Source: Undibacterium sp. YM2
Lineage (GTDB): Bacteria > Pseudomonadota > Gammaproteobacteria > Burkholderiales > Burkholderiaceae_D
Length of the DNA stretch: 64,000 bases
NCBI RefSeq assembly: GCF_009937975.1
Contig: NZ_AP018441.1
Coordinates: 4,402,001-4,466,000, forward strand
Direction of reading: 5' to 3'
Shown here: positions 34,519-43,196 of the stretch, in pieces
Layout: each line of letters starts with the position of its first letter
Numbering within the stretch: the stretch's first letter is position 1
Translations under genes and position numbers: made by a program
Notes under the pieces: generated by a model
The model's database searches: none
Told to the model about the DNA's origin: nothing
The model's input: only the letters and a program-made list of their open reading frames with translations

Positions 34519-35322
34519 ATGAAATTTTGCCGCGCTAATTTATCTTACTATTTACCCCAGCTTCAGTTACTGGCAATGTTGCTCAGCATCGCCCTGGTGA
34601 CGCCAGCATTGCAAGCCATGCCTGTTGAAGTGCATACCCGCATCGCTGCGCCCACCATCACAGGCAAAAAAATAGCGCTGACGCTGGACGCCTGTTCGGG
34701 CAAGTTTGATGCTGAGTTGCTCGATTTTCTGATACGCAAGCGCATTCCTGCCACCATCTTTGTCACCAAGAAATGGCTGGACAAAAACCCGCAAGGTGTC
34801 GCCATCATCAAGGCCAACCTTGACCTGTTTGATGTTGAAGACCACGGCGAAAAGCATGTCCCCGCCATCATAGGCCCCGGCAGAAAAGTCTATGGTATGG
34901 CTGGTGAGCCGGACATCGCCAGCCTGCAACGTGAAGTCAGCGAAGGTGCCAAAGCCATCACCAGCACCATCGGCACGACACCGCAATGGTACCGCGGTGC
35001 CAGCGCCAAATATGACCCGCAAGCCATGGATGAAATCAAACGCATGGGCTACAAGATCGCTGGCTTCTCCCTTAACGCCGACCAGGGTGCTACCCTGCGC
35101 AAGCAAGCCATCATCAAGCAATTCAAACGCCTGCAGGCAGGCGACGTCATCATCGCCCACATGAACAAACCTGCCTCTGATTCTGCTGAAGGTTTGGCGG
35201 TGGCGCTGGCCGACACCCTGAAGCAGGGTTTTGTTTTTGTGCGGCTGGATCAGGTGGAATTGCAGAGGGTGGATTTACAAAAACAGCAGACGGCCAGACG
35301 CAGCGTTGCACTATCCAATTGA
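34519..35322 (+). CDS. Polysaccharide deacetylase (NodB-type) family protein
   Basis: 267 residues with a signal peptide (hydrophobic 10-35, cleavage near LQAMP). The NodB domain begins KKIALTLDACSG near 54-65, where TLDA replaces the usual TFDD, and continues with ATIFVTKKWL. Then VEDHGEKH near 108-115 gives the H-x3-H metal pair, WYRGAS near 157 the substrate Arg motif, and GDVIIAHMN near 212 the last His. Known enzymes remove acetyl groups from peptidoglycan, chitin or exopolysaccharide in the periplasm. The single Asp in motif 1 is typical of the peptidoglycan/unknown subgroup. Confidence 0.82.
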   Translation: MKFCRANLSYYLPQLQLLAMLLSIALVTPALQAMPVEVHTRIAAPTITGKKIALTLDACSGKFDAELLDFLIRKRIPATIFVTKKWLDKNPQGVAIIKANLDLFDVEDHGEKHVPAIIGPGRKVYGMAGEPDIASLQREVSEGAKAITSTIGTTPQWYRGASAKYDPQAMDEIKRMGYKIAGFSLNADQGATLRKQAIIKQFKRLQAGDVIIAHMNKPASDSAEGLAVALADTLKQGFVFVRLDQVELQRVDLQKQQTARRSVALSN

Positions 35323-35411
35323 TGCGGCAGATAACTGCCTGTCACCCTCCGCTGCTTCAGGCAACTTGGACGTTTCCAAGTCTCACGCTTCACTCAGTGC
35401 GCCCATCCACA

Positions 35412-35960
35412 TCAAGATTTGGCTGGCAACATACGCCGCAACACGCCGTCTTTTTTGACCAGACCATGCCACAAGGCAGCCGCTGCATGAAAAGCTGCCA
35501 GAGCAAGCAGGATATTGGCCAGCAATCCGTGCAACTCGACGACATTATGTCTGAGCTCTTTGTTGGCAGGGTCAAATGCTGGTACTGTATATAGATTGAA
35601 TAAATTATCCCCGCGTATCCATACTGCGGCTATCCCAATGATCACTATGGCCACCATGAGCAGGTACAGCAGATGATGTACGCCTACCGCCAGTTTACCC
35701 AGCATGCCGGGATCTGCCGCTGGTAACCGGGTGCCTGTGGTTCTGCGCCAGATGAGTCGCAATATCAATACTACGCCCAGCAAGACACCAAAACTGATAT
35801 GCAGGCTACGCACCGTAATACGCGGCGCCCCTTTTGGGAAAAAGTCTATCGTCTGCCCGATTACCCAAAGCCCCACCACGAGAATGGCGCTGAGCCAATG
35901 GAACAGTATGGTACGGCGATCATAGACCAAGGCTGAAGTCAAAGCTGAACTTGTATGCAT
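35412..35960 (-). CDS. Cytochrome b561 family protein
   Basis: 182 residues from ATG 35960, preceded by GGGTAGGG; an earlier start at 35996 is less likely. Four membrane helices: ILFHWLSAILVVGLWVIG, LHISFGVLLGVVLILRLIW, VHHLLYLLMVAIVIIGIAAVW, and VVELHGLLANILLALAAFHAAAALWH. They carry the histidines of the two-haem b561 (His in ILFHW, RSLHIS, VHHLLY, ELHG and AFHAAAALWH). Known members (CybB/YodB type) move electrons between ubiquinol and periplasmic acceptors such as superoxide. It has no linked partner here. Confidence 0.9.
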   Translation of the reverse strand: MHTSSALTSALVYDRRTILFHWLSAILVVGLWVIGQTIDFFPKGAPRITVRSLHISFGVLLGVVLILRLIWRRTTGTRLPAADPGMLGKLAVGVHHLLYLLMVAIVIIGIAAVWIRGDNLFNLYTVPAFDPANKELRHNVVELHGLLANILLALAAFHAAAALWHGLVKKDGVLRRMLPAKS

Positions 35961-36150
35961 GAATACCCTACCCCAAAATTTGTGAACTCGAAACATTGCA
36001 CGTCAATAGCAAGAGCAGGCGCCCATCATCCCGATCAAGGCCAAGACAGCATGGAAAATCATTTCTGTGCTTGCCATCCGTAATCCATTGTGTCTTGATT
36101 ACATTTGCCGTTACGGTGAAAACCGGGTTAATTTCACAAAAGCCAAGTCC

Positions 36151-36957
36151 TTAAATCAAGTTCATTCTCAAAAGCCAGGACTTCAAGGCAAGATACTGCC
36201 CTTTAACAATATTGACCATTCCGCTTTGGCTATGGTGAAAAAGGTAAAGCTCGGTCTCTGCATGGAAATCAGCCAATTGATCAATGATATCTCTCCGAAC
36301 CCATTCGGGCAAAGAATGCCACAACTCAATATCAATCTCTGATTTGCCCATTAACTGCACTGCGGCATGAATTACCTCATCTTCAGTATAGAAGCCTTTA
36401 GAGTGCATCGTTAATATTCCTATCAATTTCCTCTTAATTTCTGCCATCTCCTTTGTTTTCTGCAAATTTTGCTGACATAGCTGTGTTTCTTCAAACACGG
36501 CAAAAGCCTGCAACGTTTTTTTCCGGTCCATCGCAGATTTGATTCTCTCAAAAATCCAAGTTGCGCCTTTGTTTGCATAAATCAAATCGATTGCCTCATC
36601 ACCTGGTTCGAATACCCATACGCAATTTGGCGTAGCGTCGCAAATGTGCTTAATGACGATATCAAGGCCTGTAGGTTTCGCCTCGTCTGGTTCAATCCAG
36701 CCATTAGCTTCTGTCTCCAGCATATTGATGTAATCCCCGAATAAAACAAAGGAATGCCAATTAACTTCTCCATCCGGGATAAATTTGGCCAGCCACTGGT
36801 AAATCGGCCTTGGCTCTATCTTAATATGCTCGCCAAAGCGGAATGACACCGGGTTGACGATACCTTGCACTTCTAATTCTCGTTTCCAAAGGGTTTCCGT
36901 TTTATCGAATTCCCAATTCAAAAAACAGGGAACCATAACAGTAAGTATTGCATCCAT
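36151..36957 (-). CDS. Conserved-looking cytosolic protein, unknown
   Basis: 268 residues with no signal or membrane segment. It opens MDAILTVMVPCFLNWEFDKTET and includes VNWHSFVLFGDYINMLE and a charged helix KTKEMAEIKRKLIGIL near 165-180. The end is a helical segment rich in acidic and aromatic residues (WHSLPEWVRRDIIDQLADFHAETELYLF). Composition is somewhat more AT-rich than neighbours. No family is recognised. It stands alone between cytochrome b561 and tetR. Confidence 0.65.
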   Translation of the reverse strand: MDAILTVMVPCFLNWEFDKTETLWKRELEVQGIVNPVSFRFGEHIKIEPRPIYQWLAKFIPDGEVNWHSFVLFGDYINMLETEANGWIEPDEAKPTGLDIVIKHICDATPNCVWVFEPGDEAIDLIYANKGATWIFERIKSAMDRKKTLQAFAVFEETQLCQQNLQKTKEMAEIKRKLIGILTMHSKGFYTEDEVIHAAVQLMGKSEIDIELWHSLPEWVRRDIIDQLADFHAETELYLFHHSQSGMVNIVKGQYLALKSWLLRMNLI

Positions 36958-37240
36958 GCAGACGTCCTTCGGAGGTCGATTTTCTAAATATAGTTTAGTT
37001 CGTATGATTAAGAATAAGCTCTGACATTCGCACAGGTGAATGTGAAATAATTGCAGTTACTTTTCAGGCCTGACAGGCAAGTCTTGACTTTTAATCGCGC
37101 CGAAACTGTTAAACAGGCAGCGGGATAAGTCGGCACTTGGTGCCTGGGTACCAAACAAATAATAGCTGACACCTCATCTATCAAAATACGATCTACACCA
37201 TCTGAATCAGAACTGCCTTCAGTATCACCCCACCCAAGCT

Positions 37241-37867
37241 CTATTCCAGCGGCCTCGCTACCAAAGAATTCCAGGCCGCCTGTGTCAGGTGCTCACGGTA
37301 TTTTTTGGGTGAGGTATGCACCCGCCCTGATAACCAGGCGCGACAGTAGTTTTCTGCCTGGCCTATCAGCAGCGATGGCAGCAAATCATCGGGTATGTGT
37401 TTGATGTGATCACGCCTGCCGGGTGCGGCCCACCATGCATGCAGGTTTTTGTTGCGGCTGCGGTTACGGCTGGCCAGTTCATCAGCCTGCGGCCCTTTGG
37501 CAATTGCTGCCCGTGCCTGGTACTGGAAGCGTGCCAGTTCTGGCTGCTCAGTCACCCAATCGACATAGGCGCAAACGATCGCGGCCACGCCCTCCTGTGC
37601 GGTCTGGGCTTTGCCCAGGTAGTCTGCCAGCAGGCGCGCCTGGTCTTCGAGCGCGCTGAAGAACAGTGCTGCCACCAGGCCTTCTTTGCTGCCAAAGTGG
37701 TGATAAATATTGCCGACACTGGTGTCGCAATGCTGCTTGATGATTTCTATCGTGGTCAGGTCCAGGCCGTGTTCATTAAAACAGGCGAGTGCACCCAGCA
37801 GGATATCGCGCTTTAACTGCGCACGCCTGCCGGGGTAATTACGTTCGAGTACGTCTGCCGTTGCCAA
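37241..37867 (-). CDS. TetR-family transcriptional regulator
   Basis: 208 residues. The N-terminal DNA-binding domain spans about 15-62, with the helix-turn-helix LTTIEIIKQHCDTSVGNIYHHFGSKEGLVAALF ending in the typical YHHFGSKE signature. The C-terminal 140 residues form the ligand and dimer domain. It is divergent from a DUF4442 thioesterase-like gene, and the shared region has three phased palindromes, so it most likely represses that gene and perhaps itself in response to an acyl or aromatic ligand. Confidence 0.9.
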   Translation of the reverse strand: MATADVLERNYPGRRAQLKRDILLGALACFNEHGLDLTTIEIIKQHCDTSVGNIYHHFGSKEGLVAALFFSALEDQARLLADYLGKAQTAQEGVAAIVCAYVDWVTEQPELARFQYQARAAIAKGPQADELASRNRSRNKNLHAWWAAPGRRDHIKHIPDDLLPSLLIGQAENYCRAWLSGRVHTSPKKYREHLTQAAWNSLVARPLE

Positions 37868-37955
37868 ATCTATGCTGCCTGCAAATGTGTAAGAGAGTGA
37901 ATGAATATGACCATTTGATGCCGATGATACCGCAGCTCACCCGGGAGTAAACCGC

Positions 37956-38025
37956 TTGACACAGAAAAATGTTCTGGAATATTATTCCAAAACAGAATTT
38001 AATTCTATTTTAGAATATTATTCTA
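37956..38025 (+). promoter_or_regulatory. Promoter with three 18-bp-phased operator palindromes
   Basis: TTGACA lies at 37956-37961 and ATATTA at 37979-37984 (17-base spacing). Three palindromes follow: TGGAATATTATTCCA (37975-37989), AGAATTTAATTCT (37994-38006), TAGAATATTATTCTA (38011-38025). Their centres are 37982, 38000 and 38018, exactly 18 bases apart. The first covers the -10 region and the others the start site and leader, a clear repression geometry for the divergent TetR protein. Confidence 0.75.
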
Positions 38026-38062
38026 ATTTAAGGTTTTTCTTATACACTTCAGGAGATAAGCA

Positions 38063-38506
38063 ATGAGCCAGGCATTAGAGATGTTCAAACTCGGCGGCCC
38101 CGAGCAATTCAGTAAAATGGTTTGCCAGGTGGCCCCTTACTTCAGCACCATCAACCCCACACTGACTGAACTGCGCCCCGGCTATGCATCTGCCAGCGTG
38201 CCTTTTCGTCGCGAGATCACCAATCACCTGGGCACCATCCATGCGATTGCCCTGTGCAATGCGGCTGAGCTGGTGGCAGGCACGATGACGGATGTCACCA
38301 TCCCCAAAGGTGCGCGCTGGATACCAAAAGGCATGACGGTCGAATACCTGGCCAAGGCCAAGACCGATGTCACGGCAGTGGCAGATGGCAGCGGCCTGGA
38401 CTGGAGCACGGCAGGAGACAAGATCGTCACCGTGGATGTGGTTGATGGCGGCGGCGTCAAGGTGTTCACGGCACGTATTACCATGAATGTGAAGCTGGCG
38501 GAGTAA
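38063..38506 (+). CDS. DUF4442 hotdog-fold thioesterase-like protein
   Basis: 147 residues with AGGAGA before the ATG. The fold reads as a single hotdog domain: FSTINPTLTELRPGYASASVPFRREITNHLGTIHAIALCNAAELVAGTM, where NHLGTIHA is the helix start typical of DUF4442/YiiD-like thioesterases, then PKGMTVEYLAKAKTDVTA and VFTARITMNVKL. Related enzymes hydrolyse acyl-CoA thioesters. Control by the adjacent TetR through three operators suggests a fatty or aromatic acyl-CoA response. Confidence 0.82.
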   Translation: MSQALEMFKLGGPEQFSKMVCQVAPYFSTINPTLTELRPGYASASVPFRREITNHLGTIHAIALCNAAELVAGTMTDVTIPKGARWIPKGMTVEYLAKAKTDVTAVADGSGLDWSTAGDKIVTVDVVDGGGVKVFTARITMNVKLAE

Positions 38507-38595
38507 GCAGGCGCGGGGAATTGGCTTACCCTACCCACCGCTTCTCATACCTTGCTATCCGGTGCAATGCCGTGTACGCAAATCACCGCCGTGAT

Positions 38596-38696
38596 GTAGG
38601 GCGCATTGCAATGCACCGCATGGCTTGTCAATGACGAAGGAAAATTGAGTGTGCCGTGGATGATGATCACATGCGGCGCATTATAATGCGCCCTAC
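38596..38696. repeat. About 100-bp palindromic doublet, GGCGCATT family
   Basis: GTAGGGCGCATTGCAATGCA begins the left arm at 38596-38622, and the right arm at 38670-38696 is its inverse (CATGCGGCGCATTATAATGC then GCCCTAC). The 47-base spacer (AAAATTGAGTGTGCCGTG segment) resembles the spacer of the 20307-20406 copy. It occupies the gap between genes ending at 38506 and 38823. Confidence 0.65.
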
Positions 38697-38822
38697 GATT
38701 ATCCTTTGGCGAAACTTGTCGGGTTTGGTTTGATGGAAGGGTACGAACCGGGCATTTGCCTGACTACCCTTGCACTGCTGGCGACAACATCCTGAATCCG
38801 CCCCTGAACCTCAGCCTTGTTA

Positions 38823-39242
38823 TCATCCCTCAAAAGCACGCACTCCATGATTACGCTCTTGCAGCTTTTCATCGTTTTCAAACCATTCTATTTCCGAGAT
38901 TGCCGCTTCCTCCGCAACGACCTCATCAATAGCGGCGATGATTTCTCTTAATTCAGCGACAGGCACAGGACGCTTGAGGATTTTATCGAAGAAAGAGCGT
39001 TCATGCATGATGGCGATGCTCCACTGTTGCTCTTCAACATGGGAGCAGCCGACGATGATCTTGCTGGCACTTAAACGTGGGCTGGCAAATTCGATGAGGT
39101 AGCCCCAGTCTTCTTCCATGCAGGCAGCCTCAAAACTGGCGGGCAGTTTGGCGCATAGCCAGTTGGCCAGCGCTGCGCCGTTCTCGCTTTGCTCCAGAGG
39201 TGGCTGGAATAATGAAGTGGTAAACCTGACTTGATCGCGCAT
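38823..39242 (-). CDS. Small acidic protein, unknown
   Basis: 139 residues from ATG 39242 (a TTG at 39281 extends the frame but looks artificial). It is soluble, acidic, and has no recognised family. The middle WSIAIMHERSFFDKILKRPVP and a Glu-rich C-terminal helix are notable. Size and acidity resemble immunity-type proteins, but no toxin gene is adjacent, so this is speculation. Confidence 0.6.
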   Translation of the reverse strand: MRDQVRFTTSLFQPPLEQSENGAALANWLCAKLPASFEAACMEEDWGYLIEFASPRLSASKIIVGCSHVEEQQWSIAIMHERSFFDKILKRPVPVAELREIIAAIDEVVAEEAAISEIEWFENDEKLQERNHGVRAFEG

Positions 39243-39619
39243 GATGGAAATGGTTGCCTGAGCCTGAAAAAGAAATGACAATGGCAGGAGCTAATTTGCA
39301 TTAATATAAAGTCTAAATGATAACGCAAATTGAGGTATGTCAGGTTTGGGGCAAAAAGGCGGTAAAAAAATTTTACACCCTGACACCGGTGCAGAGTTTT
39401 CATTTTGCTGCGAGGCTGCATGGTGTCACGCAACCCAGGGAAATATCTGTGCCGCGCATGATGCGAATTATTAACCACACAGCTACACCAATCGCAGCAG
39501 ATGCAAGTATCAGTATCCGGCATCCAGACGCACTCTGCTAAACTGGCTTATAAAACCTCATCTGCACAAGATAATATCTTGGACTGACACTTGCCCCCCC
39601 CCTTTATTGGATCTTCCTC
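39243..39619. other. Intergenic region with a nine-C tract
   Basis: No gene is supported. GATAAT at 39570-39575 could be a -10 element for the rightward gene. A run of nine C residues at 39594-39602 ends 17 bases before the ATG at 39620, where a ribosome site would be expected. Confidence 0.4.
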
Positions 39620-39874
39620 ATGGACTTCATACTGGAATTCTTCTTCGAAATCCTGTTTCAAGTGATCCTCTATGGCACGGGGCGCGTGCTGGTTCCAGTC
39701 CTGACTTTAGGTATGATGCGTGGTGAAGGTTTTAAGGGTGAAACACCGGCTGGCAAATCCTATTATTGGCGCGACAGCAAGGGCCTGGTCCTGAGCACCA
39801 ATGTGACCATCTTTATTGGTCTTTTGTTCTGGATAGGTGTTGCAGTGGCAGCCGTGATCTATTTCAATCGCTGA
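39620..39874 (+). CDS. Small two-helix membrane protein, unknown
   Basis: 84 residues. An N-terminal helix with many Phe residues (LEFFFEILFQVILYGTGRVL) and a C-terminal helix (NVTIFIGLLFWIGVAVAAVIYF) flank a short loop (GEGFKGETPAGKSYYWRDSKG). No family with known function is recognised. The nine-C tract upstream could affect its expression. Confidence 0.7.
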   Translation: MDFILEFFFEILFQVILYGTGRVLVPVLTLGMMRGEGFKGETPAGKSYYWRDSKGLVLSTNVTIFIGLLFWIGVAVAAVIYFNR

Positions 39875-39885
39875 ACAGGACAGGC

Positions 39886-40485
39886 TTACGCCCTGATCCA
39901 GCCTTTGGCAATGGGCCAGGCCAGCAGATAGCGGTAAAGTTTTTCCACCGCCTGCATGAACGGATTACCCCATCTTGCCCACGCGGGCAACAGCAACAAA
40001 AAAGCGAACAGCGACACCACAAGAGCACCCAGCATATCCAGCGGAAAATGCACGCCCAGAAAAATCCTTGACCAGGCAACCGCAATACCCACAACAGCCG
40101 TTGCCATGCCCCACAGCAGTTCACCTGTCAGCAGCAGGCTGCAAGCCATGCTGGCAAAGACGATGCCGTGGTCGCTGGGGAAAGAGGGGTCGGCAGCATG
40201 TGCTATCCAGGTATGCCCCAGTCCTATCATGAAGGGACGAGGATGCGGCCAGAACATAGCCAGCAATTGACCAGTCGCCAGGGCAATGCAGCAAACCAGG
40301 CAGGCCCTGAGTGCCAGTTGGCGGCGTTGTGGCTGCCATAACCAGATAACCACCAGCGCCAGCGGGATCAGGTAAATCAGGGCATCAGCTATAAAACTGG
40401 CCAGACCTATCAGGCCTGCACCAGTCCCGGTGCCTGCGTTCAGTTGCAAAAACAGGCTGCGGTTCACTACTTCTATCGGATTCAT
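39886..40485 (-). CDS. PAP2-family (BcrC-type) undecaprenyl-diphosphatase-like phosphatase
   Basis: 199 residues with about five membrane helices and the three PAP2 phosphatase motifs: WPHPRPFM near 75-82, PSFPSDHG near 96-103 and SRIFLGVHFPLDML near 138-151. This order and size match BcrC/YbjG undecaprenyl pyrophosphate phosphatases, which recycle the cell-wall lipid carrier at the periplasmic face. Lys in the first motif is replaced (WPHPRP), so related lipid phosphates are also possible. It is convergent with the small gene at 39620. Confidence 0.85.
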   Translation of the reverse strand: MNPIEVVNRSLFLQLNAGTGTGAGLIGLASFIADALIYLIPLALVVIWLWQPQRRQLALRACLVCCIALATGQLLAMFWPHPRPFMIGLGHTWIAHAADPSFPSDHGIVFASMACSLLLTGELLWGMATAVVGIAVAWSRIFLGVHFPLDMLGALVVSLFAFLLLLPAWARWGNPFMQAVEKLYRYLLAWPIAKGWIRA

Positions 40486-40581
40486 CTACTTGTCCTGTGC
40501 AAGGTATGGGGATTGATTTGCAGGCGGTGCGCCGCGCATGCTTGCCGTGCTGCTTGCAAATGGGTGCATCGTACAAACGTC

Positions 40582-41292
40582 TTATACCAGAATCTTCCAC
40601 ACACTTTCCAGCATCGCATAGCCCTGCGCATCATATTGCCTGAGCTCGGCACGGTGATATGGGAAAAAGTCATTTTCTCCAAAATACGCCTCACTGAGTT
40701 CTGCAAAATATTCACGGTGATTGCTGATGGCATAGGCCTCTTGCAGCTCAGGCCTGTGGTCGCGGGTGACCTTGCGGTACAGCCCGGCAGCTTTGGCATT
40801 GTCGTAGGCGCGCAGGATAGCGGCATCAAGCTCGGGATGCTGGAAATGGTAGGCATGCGCCATTTCATGCAGCAGCGCATAGGGCTGGCTGTTGACCAGG
40901 GCGGTGAATTCTTTCCAGTTGCAGATTTCTATGTTACCTGCAAATTCAACGGGATAGCCATGCTCCCGCAGCCATTGCGCAGACGGATGGTGTTGCGCAC
41001 CAAAGGCGCGGTAAGTGCCACTGGAGACATAGATGCTGACCTTGCGCAAACCGGTCTGAGCCTGTGCGGGCAGCTTATTGAGTCTGGCCAGTTGTTCATT
41101 CAATACTTTGATGAAGGCAGACCTGGATGCGGCATCTGCCGTTTGCAAACCCTGGTCAAACATCAGTGTCCAGCCATCTGTCTGGCTTTTCTGATAGGTG
41201 GGGGCAGCATGCGCAAGGGAAGTATTCAACAAGAGTAAAGCGGGGCAAAACAGCAGCGCCCGGCGGCGGCTGTTGATGTGGGTGCTGGGCAT
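40582..41292 (-). CDS. Secreted zinc metallopeptidase-like protein
   Basis: 236 residues from ATG 41292, chosen because it opens on a signal peptide (RRRALLFCPALLLLNTSLAHA). The metal motif HEMAH appears in YALLHEMAHAYHF near 139-151, and the downstream acid ligand is in REYFAELSEAYFG near 200-212. This pattern fits the ATLF/PPEP-like or gluzincin type. It should act in the periplasm or outside on proteins. It is separated from the upstream YXWGXW gene by a strong terminator. Confidence 0.78.
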   Translation of the reverse strand: MPSTHINSRRRALLFCPALLLLNTSLAHAAPTYQKSQTDGWTLMFDQGLQTADAASRSAFIKVLNEQLARLNKLPAQAQTGLRKVSIYVSSGTYRAFGAQHHPSAQWLREHGYPVEFAGNIEICNWKEFTALVNSQPYALLHEMAHAYHFQHPELDAAILRAYDNAKAAGLYRKVTRDHRPELQEAYAISNHREYFAELSEAYFGENDFFPYHRAELRQYDAQGYAMLESVWKILV

Positions 41293-41334
41293 GAAATCTG
41301 TCTGCTGTCTGTTGAGTATGAATAAATCAGCAGG

Positions 41335-41384
41335 ATTAAAACATGCCCGCCCGCCATGGCGCAAGCGCATGCACCATGGCGGGC
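41335..41384 (-). terminator. Intrinsic terminator between YXWGXW and peptidase genes
   Basis: GCCCGCCATGG (41349-41359) and CCATGGCGGGC (41374-41384) form a perfect 11-bp stem. Reading leftward, it follows the stop at 41394 and is followed by a short TTTT (AAAA at 41336-41339 on plus). Confidence 0.7.
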
Positions 41385-41393
41385 GAGAATAGA

Positions 41394-41789
41394 TCAGCGG
41401 CGGTGCGGTGCCCAGTAACCTTCCCTGAAATGCCAGGAATGGCCTACCTGCTCCCAATGATGCCCGACCCAGTAATGGCCAACGCGGGGAGGTGCCCAGT
41501 AACCACGGTGCCAGACATGGCGGCCACCTTCCCAGAACCAGGCGCCGCCTATCCAGATATATCCGGGGCTGGGGGCGACACCGATGACTTCAGCATATGG
41601 CGCGGGCGGGGCAGCCTCCACCACGACCACACCAGGTGCATAGGCAGGCTGGGCATAGACGGGCTGTGGCACAGGCTGAACCACAGGCACGGGTTGCGCG
41701 TGGTGGTAATAAGGGCGTGGTGCCACGACACAGCCTGTCATGGCGGTGGCAGCGGCCAGGGCTGCCAGGCTAAGGGGGATTGCTTTCAT
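41394..41789 (-). CDS. YXWGXW-repeat lipoprotein
   Basis: 131 residues from ATG 41789; the longer frame to 42005 is not used. A lipoprotein signal ends in AMTGC (Cys20). After a Pro/Val/Tyr-rich linker come repeats of the YXWGXW type (PGYIWIGGAWFWEGGRHVWHRGYWAPPR, HYWVGHHWEQ), rich in Trp, His and Gly. Such proteins are predicted surface or periplasmic lipoproteins; their job is unknown. The His-rich repeats could bind metal, which is speculation. Confidence 0.85.
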   Translation of the reverse strand: MKAIPLSLAALAAATAMTGCVVAPRPYYHHAQPVPVVQPVPQPVYAQPAYAPGVVVVEAAPPAPYAEVIGVAPSPGYIWIGGAWFWEGGRHVWHRGYWAPPRVGHYWVGHHWEQVGHSWHFREGYWAPHRR

Positions 41790-42071
41790 TTTTATAACTC
41801 CAGTTTGATAGACGCTTGGTGACGCACCGTGCGCCCAGGCATGCTCCAGGCTGCCTTGTGTAGAGTTAACGGCTATCTTAAAAACCATGTTGACGGGGTT
41901 TTGTAATGATTTGTAGCAGCCAGATTGCAAGGCCGTAGCACCGGTAAGCAAATGAAACAACCCTGCGCAAGAAAAGCGCTTGCCCGCATGCGCTTTGTAT
42001 TGCACACTTTATATTGCACACTTTATATTCCACACTGCCCGGCCCCACAAAATCATCTACCTGGAGACAAC

Positions 42072-42533
42072 ATGCGCATCAACAAAAACTTCGCCATTGC
42101 CGCTGCATTTTTTGCAGGCCTGATTGCCTCACCCCTGATGCAACATCTGGTCAGCGATGCCCATGCCGATGCGCCTGGCCTGACTGCCAGCATCACAGAC
42201 TTGCTGGCGATCAAGCATGATGACTTGCCCAGGACCGGCAACCCTGAGCTCAATGCCCGCCCCCTGGTGGTCACGGACAATGCCACGGTCGGCATACAAT
42301 CCGGCAATATTGCCAAGCACATACACCCGCAGACTGACGAAATCCAGTACATCATCGAAGGCAGCGGCAGCATGTGGCTGGGCAAAGAGCGCAAAGACTT
42401 CAAACCCGGCAGCCTGATCGTGATACCCAAAGGTACAGCCCACGGTGGCAGCATCGTCAGCAACGGCCCCGTCAAAGCCATCGCCATCAAGATCCCGCCT
42501 CAGGGCAAGACGGATACGGTGTTTGTGGATTGA
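42072..42533 (+). CDS. Periplasmic cupin-domain protein
   Basis: 153 residues from ATG 42072, with CTGGAG upstream. The signal sequence ends near SDAHADA (residue 36). The cupin core reads IAKHIHPQTDEIQYIIEGSGSMWLG near 78-102, where HIH and Glu are metal ligands, and VIPKGTAHGG near 118-127, with the second-motif His. Periplasmic cupins of this type may be dioxygenases, isomerases or binding proteins. Substrate not readable. It is divergent from the YXWGXW gene. Confidence 0.85.
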   Translation: MRINKNFAIAAAFFAGLIASPLMQHLVSDAHADAPGLTASITDLLAIKHDDLPRTGNPELNARPLVVTDNATVGIQSGNIAKHIHPQTDEIQYIIEGSGSMWLGKERKDFKPGSLIVIPKGTAHGGSIVSNGPVKAIAIKIPPQGKTDTVFVD

Positions 42534-42590
42534 TGTTTGATAGCGGTGATTTGGCGGCAGCAATTTGTTGGCAGCAGCGTGCCACAATTC

Positions 42591-42679
42591 GTAAGGTGCG
42601 CTATGCCCACCGTTTTTTGACACCCCAATTCGTGATCAGCTTAAATTGAAACTTGAACGGTGTGCGCCGCGCACCCTAC
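42591..42679. repeat. Inverted-repeat doublet of the GGTGCGC family
   Basis: GTAAGGTGCGCTATGCCCAC at 42591-42610 (continuing CGT) pairs with 42657-42679 (ACGGTGTGCGCCGCGCACCC then TAC) with several mismatches, around a 43-base AT-richer loop. The architecture equals 20194-20272. Confidence 0.6.
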
Positions 42680-42725
42680 TACTGTATTTACCTATTTTTA
42701 TTGATCCCTGCCCTACTCGCTATAC

Positions 42726-43142
42726 ATGAAACCTACCATGCGCTCATCCGATGCTGAAACCAGAGTTACCCCAGGCAAGTCAATGCCAGTATTTTTGTTA
42801 TTTGGCCTGACATGTTGCCTGCCCAGCCTTGCCATGGCGGATGACTGGAGCGGGTTTCTGGGATTGCTTATCGTCCTGTTTTCACTCCCAGTTGCTGCCA
42901 TCAGTCTCATAGCCAGTCTGGTGCTGGTCAGCAAGGGCAAGTTCAGACAACCTGGATTTTTCATAAAGTATGCCGCCGTTTTTACAATTGTCGCTGTCGT
43001 ACTCGTGATTGCCAGCTACACGTGGAATGACAAGAAGTCACTACACTATGCGTTTATAGGTGAATCCATACTGCTGTTCATCATTCTGCTACCGGGGTTC
43101 ATACAATATCTGCGGCGGCATCTGTATGATGAAAAAAATTGA
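42726..43142 (+). CDS. Small membrane protein, unknown
   Basis: 138 residues from ATG 42726; ATG 42783 is an alternative that opens on a signal-like helix (PVFLLFGLTCCLPSLAMA). Three to four membrane helices follow (FLGLLIVLFSLPVAAISLIASLVLV, YAAVFTIVAVVLVIASYTW, FIGESILLFIILLPGFI), and a basic tail. No family is recognised. It is followed 54 bases later by another unknown gene. Confidence 0.65.
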   Translation: MKPTMRSSDAETRVTPGKSMPVFLLFGLTCCLPSLAMADDWSGFLGLLIVLFSLPVAAISLIASLVLVSKGKFRQPGFFIKYAAVFTIVAVVLVIASYTWNDKKSLHYAFIGESILLFIILLPGFIQYLRRHLYDEKN

Positions 43143-43196
43143 TGTTCAGCCTGGATTGCAGCCAGCGGCAGCCTATTTATCGACAAGAGAAATAAC

